Below, one piece after another: positions 31,101-43,600 of a DNA stretch of 64,000 nt. The stretch comes from Dactylis glomerata (lineage: Eukaryota; Streptophyta; Magnoliopsida; Poales; Poaceae). The position numbers and the translations under genes were made by a program. Position 1 is the first letter of the stretch, and each line of letters starts with the position of its first letter. The notes beneath the pieces were generated by a model. It was not told the origin of the DNA, searched no databases, and saw only the letters and a program-made list of their open reading frames with translations. The DNA lies in the NCBI GenBank assembly GCA_007115705.1, contig QXEO01001136.1, positions 61,757 to 125,756 of the forward strand, read 5' to 3'.

Positions 31101-32535
31101 TCTTGTTTATCCTCATCCCGGTGTTCGTCCCATCATGTGCAAGTGGGTCTACAAAATTAAGACCCGCTCTGATGGATCTCTTGAGCGCTATAAAGTGCGT
31201 CTTGTGGCTCGTGGCTTTCGGTAGGAGCAGGGCCGTGACTATGATGAGACTTTTGCTCCTTTGGCTCATATGACCACTGTGCGTACTCTTCTTGTTGTCG
31301 CCTCTGTTCGCCACTGGTCTGTGTCTCAGCTTGATGTTCAGAACGCTTTTCTTAATGGTGAGCTGCGTGAGGAGGTTTATATGCAGCCTCCTCCGGGGTA
31401 TTCTGTTCCTAATGAGATGGTCTGCCGTCTTCGGCGATCTCTTTATGGCCTGAAACAGGCCCCTCACGCCTGGTTTGAGCGTTTTGCCTCTATGGTGACA
31501 CCTGCTGGTTTCTCCCCTAGCGCTCATAATCCTGCGCTGTTTGTTCACATTTCTCCTCGTGGACACACTCTTCTTCTACTCTATATTGACGATATGATCA
31601 TCACTAGTGATGATTCTGAGTATATTGCCTTTGTTAAGGCCCGTCTTCGTGATCAGTTTCTTATGACTGATCTTGGTCCTCTTTGCTACTTTTTTGGGAT
31701 TGAGGTTTCCTCCACTTCTGATGGTTTTTCTATCTCCCAGGAAAAGTATATCCAGGATCTTCTGGCTCGTGCTGCTCTTGGGGATGAGCGCACTATTGAG
31801 ACTCCTATAGAGCTCAATGTCCAACTTCGTGCCAGTGATGGTGATCCTCTTCCTGACCCGACACATTATTGTCATCTTGTTGGGAGTCTTGTCTATCTTG
31901 CTGTCACTCGTCCCGACATCTCTTATCCTATTCATATTCTGAGCCAGTTTGTCTCAGCTCCTACCACTGTTCACTATAGTCATCTTCTTCGTGTTCTGTG
32001 CTACATTCGTGGCACGATCACTCGTCGTCTTCTCTTCCCTCGTTCCAGCTCTCTCCAGCTCCAGGCCTACTCGGATGCTACATGGGCGAGCGATCCTATG
32101 GATCATCGTTCGCTTTCTGCTTACTGTGTGTTTCTTGATGGTTCGCTCATTGCATGGAAGACGAAGAAACAGACCGCAGTTTCTCGTTCGAGTGTAGAGG
32201 CTGAGTTGCGAGCTATGGCCTTGTTGACTACTGAGGTGACCTGGTTGTGGTGGTTACTTGCTGACTTTGGGGTCTCTGTTACGATACCCACTCCACTTTT
32301 GTCTGACAGTACAGGTGCTATCAGTATTGCACGTGATCCGGTAAAGCATGAGCTTACCAAGCATATTGGTGTTGATGCCTTTTACACACGTGCTAATGTG
32401 CAGGATCAGGTGATTGCGCTCCACTATGTGCCTTCAGAGTTGTAGTTAGCGGATTTCTTTACAAAGGCACAAACTAGAGCGCAGCATAGTTTCTTTCTCT
32501 CTAAACTCAGTGTTGTGGATCCACCATGTGTTTGA
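28150..32535 (+). pseudogene. COP-2 gag-pol polyprotein with nine in-frame TAG codons
   Basis: One frame runs from ATG 28150 (MSSSSGDV) to the natural TGA at 32533-32535 with no frameshift. Domains in order: gag; CTYCNRDGHTVSNC zinc knuckle (about 29100); protease LDSGAS (about 29370); integrase zinc finger WHHRLGH and catalytic part; reverse transcriptase with YIDD (about 31585); RNase H. Internal stops at 28429, 28432, 29065, 29767, 29905, 30172, 30745, 31222 and 32443 are all TAG. Those at 31222 and 32443 replace glutamines that SIRE-1 pol keeps at aligned sites (GFSQ and KDQLAD). The 5' leader (27586-28149) is GC-rich with no gene. The element is defective as protein. Confidence 0.92.
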
Positions 32536-32542
32536 GGGTAGG

Positions 32543-32672
32543 TATTAGAGCTATATTTGTACATTGTAGTTTCCCTAATAGTTAGGGTGTTTCCTGCATA
32601 TTTCACACCTGTACATGTACTATATATTGTGGCCTTTGGCCCCTATGGAATACAACTTGTCTATTCCTAACA
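32543..32672 (+). repeat. COP-2 3' LTR (130 bp)
   Basis: Matches 27441-27570 at 123 of 130 positions by eye and is followed by the GGTAG duplication. Confidence 0.9.
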
Positions 32673-34646
32673 GGTAGAAGGTGGTGACTCAACAAAAAGT
32701 AAAAGAAAGGACCTTCGCAGAGGGAAGCGGTGATTAAACATGTGCTAGAGCTTTTCATTTGGAAATCAGAGAGATAAAAATTAGGTTTTGAGAGGTGGTT
32801 GTCTTTGTCAACGACTGGCAATGGGGTTCTTACTATCTTCCATACAAAAATGAAGCAAGTTTTTGAGAGAGATTGGCACTTTTGTGCTCTTTTATAAAGC
32901 TTGGCACTCCTCCCTACCTTTTTTCCTTTCTCAAACCATGGATAACCGATTCCATCGGGTGCCCACCAACATTCACATACCATAGAGGAGTGCCTTTTTT
33001 TCTTTTCTTTTTCTTTTTGGAATAAACAATATGGAAGATAGCAAATCCGACCACTACGTCCCCATGAGCTGAAAACAGTGTCACAAAACAAGAAGTATTT
33101 TGAAGGTTTTTGAAAGGTAGCACATGAAAATTTACTTGGAATGGCTTACAAATACCATGCATAGGAATTTATAGTAGACACATTGGAATAACTTAGTTTT
33201 TAGGAGTTGGATGCACGAGTAGAGCTTATACTCAGTACAAAATGAGGGCTAGCAAAAGACTGGGACCGACCAACTAAGAGAGCAATAACGGCCATAATCA
33301 TGCATACCGACAAAGCAACATTAAAAGAAGCATAAGATGGCATCAAAAGTTAAAAATTAAATGATCATAGAGGCTATAGGTGACTTATTTTTGTAGTCAA
33401 CATGGTGTAAGCATGTGCCAAGTCAACCCAAATAAAGCATCAAAGGAGAAAACCAAATAAATGTTTCCATATAATAAAAACAACGCATGATTTTTTTCAA
33501 AGGCTCATTAAGCAATCTCAGTCATTTGAGACAAGTCATGCTACAGAAAAAATCACTAAGCATACTATCAAAATGACATCAAGCACGACATGCAAAAGTC
33601 TAAGCCGCAGTCTAAACAAGCTCCTTTTTGTACCACTTTTTTGCATTAAAAACTTTTTCTCTTTTCCAACACCATTCGAACCTTTTTTAAACAACTCTTT
33701 TGATGAAAACCAACATGGACCAGAGGTCAAAATACACCTTGATGCAAAGATATAAAAAGATCTGAACAAAAATCAAGGCGAAAAACGAAACTAAATGCAG
33801 TAGCAGAAAAAGAGAACACTCATTGAACGATAAGAGTGAAAAACGGAGTGTTCTTGTCAAATGAAAAATGAGTACATCTCCTCCAAAAGAAAATTTGTTG
33901 GGGTCCAACCATTTATTGCAGAAAACAAAACAAAACAAAACTGAAAACTAAAGACACTCCAAGAAAAACGCATAGTGCATGAAGTAATAAAAATATAGTG
34001 TTTTGAAAGGTGACCTGATTTTTGCCGATGAAGAAGGGATGCCTTGGGGGCATCCCCAAGCTTTGACACTTGTACCTCTTGGATATTTCTTGGGGTGACA
34101 TGGGCATCCCCAAGCTTGAGCTTTTGTCCATTCTTCATCTCATCTCATCATTCTCCAATCCCTACACTTGAAAACTTCCTTCATACAAAACTCAACACAA
34201 TTCTATTAGCAACATTAGTGTAAGCATAATAATGAATCAACCCTTTTTTGGTTCAGATTTCAACTCAAAACCACCACATATAAATCATATACTACTTGAG
34301 CAACTTCCCCAAAAGTTCCGTGATCAAAAGATCTAAAAAAGAAAGCGATCAAGAGGCAAACACAAATAGTGGCAGAAATCTGTCAAAACAGAACAGCTGA
34401 AAAAGGTCGATTTTTTAGAGGGTTTTCTGTTGCTCAAATAAAAAAGTGTAAAACTAATGAAAGTTTGGAAATAACCTGGGGCATATGCAAAAGAAATCTC
34501 AGGTCAAAAAGACATTCTGAGAATTGTCACGAATTTTTACGGTGCAGCACAGAAATCTGTTTCAGGACAGCAACTTCCCCAAATCTTACCTCACTCAAAT
34601 TAGAGGTTTCTCTTGGCATAACAACGAAATAAAAGGATAAGGAGCG

Positions 34647-34758
34647 GTTATTACAGTAGTAATAACTTCCCAGACTCAAATAAAAGAAAAAGAACTAAAA
34701 GTAAAACAATGGGTTATCTCCGAAGAGTGCTTTTCTTTAACGCCTTTGAGCTAGGCGT
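34647..34758 (-). ncRNA. Conserved structured RNA block after the ORF (ATH-B copy)
   Basis: Stem GTTATTAC-TACT-GTAATAAC (34647-34666 on the minus strand) is perfect, with T-A where ATH-A and ATH-D have C-G. The ACGCCT/AGGCGT stem (about 34740-34758) is extended by one pair, and the CTC-TTCG-GAG variant lies between them. Confidence 0.5.
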
Positions 34759-34771
34759 AGAAAGGTGGAAA

Positions 34772-36836
34772 TCAAGTAATATCAAGTGATGAAGCATCAA
34801 GTTCATAATTTGCTCTAAGAATAGACTCAAAAATTAATTTATTCCTTTTTCTAGGGAAGTGTTCCATACCTTTCTTGAGTGGGAATTGATATTTGATGGT
34901 GCCTTCCTTCATATCAATGATGGCACCTATAGTTCGAAGAAAGGGTCTTCCCAAAATAATAGGACATGAAGCATTGCATTCAACATCCATAACAAGAAAA
35001 TCAACGGGAACAAGGTTATTGTTAACCATAATAAGAACATCATTAATCCTTCCCAAAGGTTTCTTCTTAGCAACATCAGCAATAGGAACATCATAATAAC
35101 ACTTTTCAAGCAGTGGTAAATCAAGCATGTCATAAATTTTTCTAGGCATAATGGAAATACTAGCACCTAGATCACATAAAGCACGGCAATCAAAACCATT
35201 AACATGCATATCAATGATGGGTTCCCAACCATCTTCTAACTTCTTGGGAATAGAAGCTTTTTTGCTTTGACTTTTCATCCCTAATTTTCATGAGAGAATT
35301 GGTGATATGATTTGTAAAAGCAATATTCAAAGAACTAGCATTGGGACTCAAAGCAAGCTTTTGCAAGAACAAAATAACTTCAGATATATTGCAGCCATCA
35401 ACATCAAAATCATTAAAAGAAATAGAGCTATCATCTCCTACACTCCAAAAAATTTCAGCACTCTTTCGAGAAAAAGTTTTTGCAGTTTTGGGCTTTTTAA
35501 CACAAGGAGTAGGAGTTTTCTCTACACCAATCAAAGTAAGAGGATTGCTAACATTTGGAACAACATCATTAGAGGTAGTAATGGTACATACCTTCATCTT
35601 CCTAGCCATCTCATCTTCTCTTTCCCACCTGGCGTGCAATTCTGCTAACATCCTAACATTTTCATCAATTTTAACTTGGATAGCATTAGCAGTGGCAAAA
35701 GTATTATTCTCCTTCACATCATTAGGCAACACTTTTAGTTTCAGAAGTTCAACATCAAGAGCAAGGCTGTCAACTTTAGAAGCAAGAATATCAATTTTCC
35801 CTAACTTTTCCTCAACAGACTTATTAAAAGCAGTTTGCTTACCGATGAAGTCCTTGACCATGACTTCAAGCTCAGAGGGCGCGGACCTAGTGTTGTTAGA
35901 GGAATTACCATAAGAGTTACCATAACCATTACCATTGGTAGAAGGATACGGCCTATAATTATTACTAGCAAAATTCTTCCTATAAGCATTGTTGTTAAAA
36001 TTATTATTTCTAATGAAGTTTACATCAATATGCTCTTCTTGAGCAACCAAAGAGGCCAAAGGAACATTATTAGGATCAACATGAGTTCTATCATTAGAAA
36101 GCATAAGCATTATAGCGTCAATCTTATCACTCAAGGAAGAGGTTTTCTCAACAGAATTTACCTTCTTACCTTGTGGAGCTCTCTTGGTGTGCCACTCAGA
36201 ATAATTTACCATCATATTGTTGAGAAGCTTTGTTGCAGCGCCCAAGGTAAGGGACATAAAAGTGCCTCCAGCAGCTGAATCCAATAGGTTTCTTGAAGAA
36301 AAATTCAGTCCTGCATAAAAAGTTTGGACAATCATCCAAGTAGTCAGTCCATGAGTGGGACAATTCTTTATCATAGATTTCATTCTTTCCCAAGCTTGAG
36401 CAACATGTTCATTATCAAACTGTCTAAACTTCATGATATCACTACGCAAAGCTATAATCTTAGCAGGAGGGTAGTATTTTCCAATAAAAGCATCCTTACA
36501 CTTATCCCAAGAATCAATACTATTTCTAGGCAAAGATAGCAACCAATCCTTAGCTTTTCCTCTTAAAGAAAAAGGAAACAATTTAAGCTTAATAATATTC
36601 ACATCTACATCCTTATACTTTTGCATCTCACATAGCTCAACAAAATTGATGAGATGAGTTGCAGCATTATCAGAACTGGCACCAGAAAATTGCTCTTTCA
36701 TAACAAGATTTATCAAAGCAAGTTTGATCTCATAAAAATTTGCCTCAGGAGCAGGTGGCGCAATAGGAGTGCAGATAAAATTATTGTTTTTGGTGCTAGT
36801 AAAGTCACACAACTTGGTGTTTTTAGGAATACCCAT
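34772..36836 (-). pseudogene. ATH-B gag-protease, one frameshift near 35270
   Basis: ATG at 36836 opens MGIPKNTKLCDF, homologous to the ATH-A start. The gag region, an Asn/Gly/Tyr-rich stretch without zinc knuckle, and the DILASKVDSL segment are all present. Near 35265-35275 (the Lys-rich KSKQK region) the frame slips, and the protease continues in the next frame to a stop at 34772, with its DLGA active site intact. One small indel is the only disabling change seen, so decay is mild compared with ATH-C. Confidence 0.88.
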
Positions 36837-36998
36837 TCTAGCAAAACTAAAAGCAAGTAAATAAAAGCAACTATAAAGGAAACTAAATTTTTTTGTGTTT
36901 TTGATAAAACAATGCAAGCAAAAATAAAATAAAGCAAAACAATAAACAAAGTAAAAGATTGTGCGTGCAAAACTCCCCTTGCAGAAATCTTCTTTTTC

Positions 36999-37014
36999 TC
37001 CGGCAACGGCGCCA
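36999..37014 (-). other. ATH-B primer-binding site, Asp-tRNA type
   Basis: The minus strand reads TGGCGCCGTTGCCGGA, 12 bp inside the LTR, as in the other ATH elements. Confidence 0.85.
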
Positions 37015-38494
37015 GAAAAAGTTGCTTGATGCGGGCAGATAACCACCCAGTTGGGAACCCCAAGAGGAAGGTATGATGAGCACAGTAGCAAGTTTTCCCT
37101 CAGTAAGAAACCGAGGTTTATCGAACCAGTAGGAAAAAGCCAAACTTCAGAAGGTGATGCCTGCTAGCTTGGTGATAGCTCCGGACAATTTATAAGGCGC
37201 CTCGTCCAGGGCTTTGCTTTGCACTAGCAGCAACATGGAACTTGCACACAAAACAACCAAGAACTTTGCTCCCAACTTACGATGAGGTTGTCAAACTCAC
37301 CGGTTTGCTGTAAACAAAGGATTGAGCGTATCGAGTGGAAAGCAATAGTAGTATGCGAGAAAGTAAACAGTGCGAGTAAAAGTAAACAGTAATAGCAATG
37401 TAATGTAAATTGGACCGGGGTCCACAGTTCACTAGTGGTGTCTCTCCATAAGATAAATAATGACATGCTGGGTAAACAAATTATAGTTGGGCAATTGGTA
37501 GAATAAAGATAACATGCATATGTCACGAGGATCACTATGAGATTGTAACATCCCAGCATGTAGGACAACTCCGGCGTAGTTTAGAGGGCTTTTGTGCATA
37601 GCATCTAAAATTACGGGATTTTTTCACGCTTTTATCACTAAAACCTAAGGGGGATCGATTCTCTCTTCGAGGGGGTATGGTATACTCTCAGAGTGCGAAA
37701 GAATTTGACATGAACTCTTTTGATCTATTGCTTGTTAGGAATTGGTGTAATGAAACAACTAAAACCCTAGTTTAACTTATGAATTCAAATATGAATTTGA
37801 ATTCTGAAAAATAGAATTAAGAATTGAAAGACACATTTAGAAAGGATAAATATCTATTATATTATTAAAACAACTAACAACCAACGGTGAAGATTGGCTA
37901 GGCATAAACGAATAAAAATAGCGGTCTAGATTAGCTTTCCCGGTGTCTGACTGGAATACGTGCGTATGAGTGTCCTTCTTCCCCACATTTACCACGTGTA
38001 CGAGGCATACATGAAATCAGTGCTCGGTTCCGGGATTAAAAACAAGCCGGTTCCACGTCTAATCTGCCGCCGCCTCTCCTGCGGCCGCAACGCCTCTTCC
38101 TACCTACTTCTTCTCCATGTTCTGCAGATTTTTACCAAGGCGTCGTCCCTACAAAAAGCTAGCACGCTATTCTGCTGTCCCCTCTTCCCAGCCGTGCCGA
38201 CAGTCTTGGGGCCTAGCAAGTAGAGCACCTAGACATAAGGTCTCTCAGCTATGCCGACGAGGTAGAGCAGCGATCTCCCGTCCTATGCTCCCAGCAGGCA
38301 ATGGAAAAGTAGGCTGTTGGCCTGGAGGGCTCGAACAGATCAATGATGGTAGTGACCCGCGAGATGTTTCAATTCCTAGCTTTGGTGATGTATCGAATCT
38401 GTACATATTTGTCTGACATGTTCTAGGTTGGGTTGTTAAAATATTTTTTCTTGATTTAAATCTTATAAGATGAATTTAACAAATTTACCCGCAG

Positions 38495-38571
38495 ATCGTT
38501 CATTAAAATTGACTATTGAGGCTCAGGTCGAAGCTCTAGACCATGGCAGGAATATGGACTGGTCACGACAG
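38495..38571 (+). pseudogene. Captured exon 1 in the Helitron (unknown gene)
   Basis: TTTACCCGCAG|AT at the left and CGACAG|GTTCAG at the right bound 77 nt. In the third frame it reads 25 codons from RSLKLTIEAQ to MDWSRQ. The following 171-bp intron (38572-38742) has a CTAAC branch-type motif and a T-rich end before AG. Parent gene not recognised. Confidence 0.45.
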
Positions 38572-38742
38572 GTTCAGACATTATTTTATGCTTTTTTTAA
38601 ATCTTCATCTCTTCCTTTGAATTATACTATTGAACATGATTGAGGTAAATGAGCTTACCAAGTACTTTTGCATGCAGTGACGCAATATTTTTCCTGGATT
38701 AGTGATGCTAATGAACAGCGCTAACTGAATTTTGTTTTCTAG

Positions 38743-38952
38743 GATGCCTTTAAAGATAATGAGTATACATATGTAGATGATTACATACTGGACAGAAGAC
38801 GGCGGCGCCGCGAGCGAGGCAGGGCGATTACATATTGGACTCAAAGTGAACTGTACACCGTGGAGCAGATCACCCTGGATTTTTGGACTGGGCAGTCGAT
38901 GGATGTTTTCAGGAAAGACTACATAAACTTTATTTTTGCCAGTAATGTTTAG
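38743..38952 (+). pseudogene. Captured exon 2 in the Helitron, in phase with exon 1
   Basis: It begins DAFKDNEYTYVDDY directly after TTTTCTAG and stays open for 69 codons to TAG 38950. It passes an Arg-rich run where the sequence may have been joined to another captured piece (38818 onward is the duplicated segment). No domain recognised. Confidence 0.4.
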
Positions 38953-39564
38953 AGCTTGATCAATTGCTCTTAAATATTTAAGCAATCACTATTGCTACAA
39001 AACCAACACTCAAAATATAACTTTTGTGGTAGGCAGAACCTATTTATTCAAAAACTTTAATCAACCTTTTGTAGTCTCTCCTCATGTTAGACATGAAAGA
39101 CTGAATTTAAATGAAATTCTTAAGGTTTTTAGGTGAGCTTGGTCTGCAGCGATGGAATATATACGTTTACCAGGTCAAAGGATTCAGGTATGGCAGGGCG
39201 ATTACATACTGGACTCAAAGTGAACTGTACACCGTGGAGCAGATCACCCTGGCTTTTTGGACTGGGCAGTCGATGGATGTTTTCAGGAAAGACTACATAA
39301 ACTTTATTTTTGCCAGTAATGTTTAGAGCTTGATCAATTGCTCTTAAATATTTAATCAATCACAATTGCTACAAAACCAACCCTCACAATATAACTTTTG
39401 TGGGAGGCAGAACCTATTTATTCAAAAACTTTAATCAACCTTTTGTAGTCTCTCCTCCTGTTAGACATGAAAGACTGAATTTAAATGAAATTCTTAAGGT
39501 TTTCTTGGTCAGGTTGGTCTGCGGCGATGGAATATATACGTCTACGAGGTCAAAGGATTCAGGT
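38818..39564 (+). repeat. Tandem duplication of about 373 bp inside the Helitron
   Basis: 38818-39191 and 39192-39564 are direct copies at about 95% identity. Both run from GGCAGGGCGATTACATA to GTCAAAGGATTCAGGT. Each contains the same frame ending at a TAG and the same AT-rich tail. Confidence 0.85.
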
Positions 39565-40609
39565 GTGTTAATTCATGAGTTGTGAGAGCATGACCGCAGT
39601 GGCATAACACATGATCGTCAGCCATAAAAGCCCTTTGTTCATGGTTGATCACGTTTGGGAGGTAGCGAAAGGCTATTTCTTAATTGTGTATAATCATTTT
39701 CTTGCCAATTGTTTCTCACGTTTTTATCTTCCATTCTGCTTTGATGAAGCCGTCAATGATGATTTAGTTATCTGAACCTTGCCCATTACACGAAAACATC
39801 GAATTTTATCTTCTTGGAATATTTCCACACTTACATTCTCATACAATGATTGAACAAGTTGATTTGTTTCCCAATGTAGGAATCTTCTTACATTTTATTT
39901 ATAAGCTAAATAAACATTCATTATTAGTTTTGGTGCATGTACACTTTAATTTGTATTCTGAGCAAGGATGTACGGAATCAACCTAGAACTCGATGTGAAT
40001 TGACATATCTTAAAATAAGTGTCCAATTTTAGTCATCGACGTCATATTAGAGCATATGGGGAATAGTTCCCTAAATTATTTTAAGAAAACAAGAATTAGG
40101 ACCGTAAACTAAAATTGGTCAATATAATAGGTTCAAATTAAGGTGCAACGTTTGTCTCCAAGTATTTGTAAGTGGTAGCAAAAGCAATATGTATGGTTTC
40201 TAGAAAATACAAACCTTCATGAATTGGATTGTTGTAACTCATTCCCTACCCAAATATTGTACATATAAATATAATATTTTTACTCTCTTATTGGTCATAT
40301 GACAGTCTTGAAAGCACATATCTCCAGTATAATACTATATTCAATAAGGTTCTTATAGGAAATAATGAACTGAATAAAACGACTATACCTATCTAATTAC
40401 TTTAGAATTATCGAATAAAGTTTTTGCAATGAAATTTATATAAAATTTTATCATCAACATTATATCATATAAGTAAGTAAATATCTATGAAAGCATAAAT
40501 AAAGAATAAAAAGGAATCAAATGAATGAAATGGAAAAAGAATTTAAAGTTACTGATACACACAACTCATCAAAATTCTAGCCGCGCAAGTGCGCGGGCCA
40601 CTCCGCTAG

Positions 40610-43600
40610 TTAATAAAGAAGGAAAACTTGAGCTTTATTGATCATCAACACATTATACATTGTCTTTACAAAATTCTGTAATAAAAGAATAATTACAACC
40701 TTGGAATGAAGAGTAGAAGATTACAACAATGAATAGAAAAGGAAAATTACAAAAAGGAATAGAAAGAGTACAAATATATTTCTTCCGAAACACTACACAT
40801 CTTCTTTCTTTCTTTTCTTCTTCTTTTCCTTTTGGCACCTGCAAGTAAAGAATAGACAGAAAAATAGCCAAAGGGGGATTTACCAAGTGGCAGTCAAAAA
40901 CAATGCCACTGTAGATAATCATCAAGCATTGAAGCTTATCACCAAAGCATCCAGGGAAATATCCCAGGCCAGCCGAGCTGAGCCAGCCAGCCCACAGCAG
41001 CTCACTCACCATATGCATGAGCTAAGGTGTCAAGCCCCCAGGTAACAAAGGGCTAGTATAAAAGCATCATAGGAGGTGAAATTGCTCGGCCAAGAACACC
41101 AGCCGACCAAGAACAACACCACCACACCACCAACAGCATCACACCAAGAACATCACCACAGCTGAGATCATATCATCATCACAGAAACACCACCACACAA
41201 TCAACCCTGCTCATGAGTTGAGCAACAGGGAAGATTTACACCACCAGCACACCATCAAAACAACCAAACCAGCAAAGCCAAAGACCAACACGGTTACTTA
41301 GTTCAACTAGGCACTAGGTCAAGCAGCTAGGAGGAGCACACTTGCCACAAGAAGCAGGAAATCAGAAATATCCAGCAGAACAAGCTACTCTTCAGCAGCA
41401 GGTTATTGTTAAACCACAGCACACATAAGTGCTGGGAGAAAACTCACAAGTTTATCTCCCAGGCAGACTGCACAGAGCACAGCCACACATAAATCAAGCA
41501 AAGCTTGATGATAAAAGAGCTTTGGTCATCACTTGGATGTCTAGGAGGCCATGACCTTGAAGACAAGGCCATCCACAACACCTACTCCCTAACACATAAT
41601 CTTACCTGGGAATTTCTCAAAGGAAATACTCACAGAAATAAGAGCAAGGCCAGGAGTGGCACATGGGTTGCCTAAACTATCAAGACTAAGGCCTAAACCT
41701 AGAAATCCATCAGCTTTGTCAATAAAATTGATCAAATTTGAATAAGCATTTGGGAAAAGTGGACAGGGACACTTTTAATCAATTAAGCCACCAACAGACC
41801 ACCACAAGGGGGTGATTCACTCTCAAGAGCACTCCATTAAGCAGCCAACACCACAGTAACTGTGCACACCTCAAGGAGGTATCACAGTTAAGCAGATAGC
41901 CAGAAGCTACTGCAAGTGACACAACAGCATCCACTAACTTAGCATCACAGCTAGAAATAATCAAGCTCAACAGAAGCTAGCTTGCATCACTGAACCAGCA
42001 TAGCAGTGACACTGCAAGAAAGTGCAGTAAAGCTATTACACTACAGCTAATTAAACAACAACATTCAGTGATAACTAACACATAATTATCCATGCACTTG
42101 GTGCAAATGATCAAGATTAGCCACTAGCAAGCTCTCAGAAAATTAAGTAGAAGCAGTAACTGAATAACTAGACACAAGAAGGTCACCATATCATTCAGTT
42201 AGATTTCCAGCAAGTTAAGCAGTTAACTGAAACCAATAAGCTTCAGTTAAAAGTGTTAACTGAAGCTATAACTGAAACTAACAGTGGCAGCTAGCACAAA
42301 TATGATCAAGCTTTAACTGCAAGCTTAATGGACAAGGGGTGATCACAGAGCCTAGGATCACACATCACAGCTAGTCTAATTCCATAGCACAAGAGAGCAA
42401 GCTTGGGGAAGAACCCCAGTGCATCTGAGAGGTGGAGCATGGCCAGGGCAAGCTCTAGGAGGGTACAGAGAAGAACAAAGGAGGGGAAGGACTTACTCGA
42501 CGCCCAGGAGGTACCACCGTGGCATGGCGAGGCAGTGCCCGCGCGTCCACGATGGCACCAAGCCAGGGGAAGGCGCCAACGACATGTTGGCGAGTCACCT
42601 AACTCGCCAAGCACCATATCTCACCGAGGAGAAGACCAAGCAACTCGAGACCAAGCTCGAGGTCGCCATGGCCGAGATCCAGAGCGTCGGAGGCGACAGA
42701 GATGAGAGCGCCAAGGGGGTAATCGACAAGATCTCTAGGACAGGCAGGAGCACCGTCGCGAGATCTATCGATTGGTACCCATCTCGGCGGCAAACTCCGG
42801 CGGATCTCGTTGGAATCAAGCGTGGTGGCGGCGGGGTGACGCAGTCGCCAGAGCGGGCGAGAGGAAGAGGACGAGGCGAGCGAGGGGGTGCGGCCGATCG
42901 ATTTGACCGAAGCCATCTGGTCGGGTTTGACCAGGTAGGCCGGCGCCGACAGGTGGGCCAGGCCCGACAAGTGGGCCAGGCCTGGCAGTGGAGTGAGAGA
43001 GGGTTTTGTTAAACCAAATTTAAAAAAATAGAATTGAAAAGAAAATAAAGGGTTTTTTTGGAAAAACCTTTTAACACTTAATAAAAAAATAGAAAATTAA
43101 TTTGGACTTTGCAAAAATAACCCTAATCGATTTTTGAGCTTTTTATCACATAATTAATGACTTTGTGAATATGAAGAAATTGTTCATAATTAAATCTTGG
43201 GGTTTTCTTTTAAAGGAAAAATCCCTAGAAATGATTTAATGAGAAAGTAAAAGGACAATAACATCCTTGAAATAAAATCAAGTAAATCCATTCAAGAATT
43301 TGTCCTTAGTATTCTTGAATGAATTTCACATAATATATACTCTGGTAAATTCATAACTAGGGTATATACACTTTTAATAAATCACCCTATAAAGATAAAT
43401 AGAAAAGAGAACTTTAAAAGACTTTTTCTATAGTTGTGAGATATCTAAGAAAAATCTAATTAGAATAGAACTCATTATCAAAATTGAACTCCATTCCAGA
43501 ATATTGAAGAATATTCTTGAATGAAGTAATTGATAACATATACTCCTTAAAATCATAAAAGGAGTATATAAATTCTAGGATAAGAATAAAACACTTCTGG

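Larger units (their letters stand above)
27441..32672 (+). mobile_element. COP-2: Copia retrotransposon with 130-bp LTRs, Ale/Retrofit-like
   Basis: LTRs 27441-27570 and 32543-32672 end in ATTCCTAACA and are flanked by GGTAG (27436-27440 and 32673-32677). The Met-tRNA PBS is next to the 5' LTR and a purine tract (TTGAGGGTAGG) precedes the 3' LTR. A single Copia polyprotein frame lies between. Very short LTRs and a single-frame gag-pol suggest the Ale/Retrofit (Hopscotch-like) lineage. The LTRs differ at 7 of 130 sites, so it is an older insertion (about 2 million years at 1.3e-8). Both LTRs have lost the second base of the TG start. Confidence 0.92.
26966..34771 (-). other. ATH-B non-coding 3' region, interrupted by COP-2
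   Basis: 26966-27440 and 32678-34771 are the minus-strand counterpart of 19770-22350. PPT-like motifs lie at 34049-34063 and 34103-34117, and the PPT at 26967-26980. No conserved ORF. Confidence 0.7.
37853..40609 (+). mobile_element. Helitron (2757 bp), non-autonomous, carrying gene fragments
   Basis: It starts TCTATTATATTATTAAAAC after A (37852) and ends CTAG (40606-40609) before T (40610), so it sits between A and T without target duplication. Eleven bases before the CTAG is a GC hairpin, CCGCGC-AAGT-GCGCGG, the standard Helitron 3' signal in grasses. No Rep-helicase is encoded. The interior holds exon-like segments with a canonical intron (38495-38952) and a 373-bp tandem duplication, as expected of a gene-capturing Helitron. 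Confidence 0.85.

Noticed and set aside
38818..39564. Possible CRISPR-like or satellite array
   Set aside because: Only two long tandem copies inside a Helitron in a plant genome; no short spaced repeats anywhere in the window.
42419..43012. 197-codon ORF in the giant LTR
   Set aside because: GC-rich, Arg/Gly-rich, overlapped by frames on both strands; no recognisable domain and no conserved start context.
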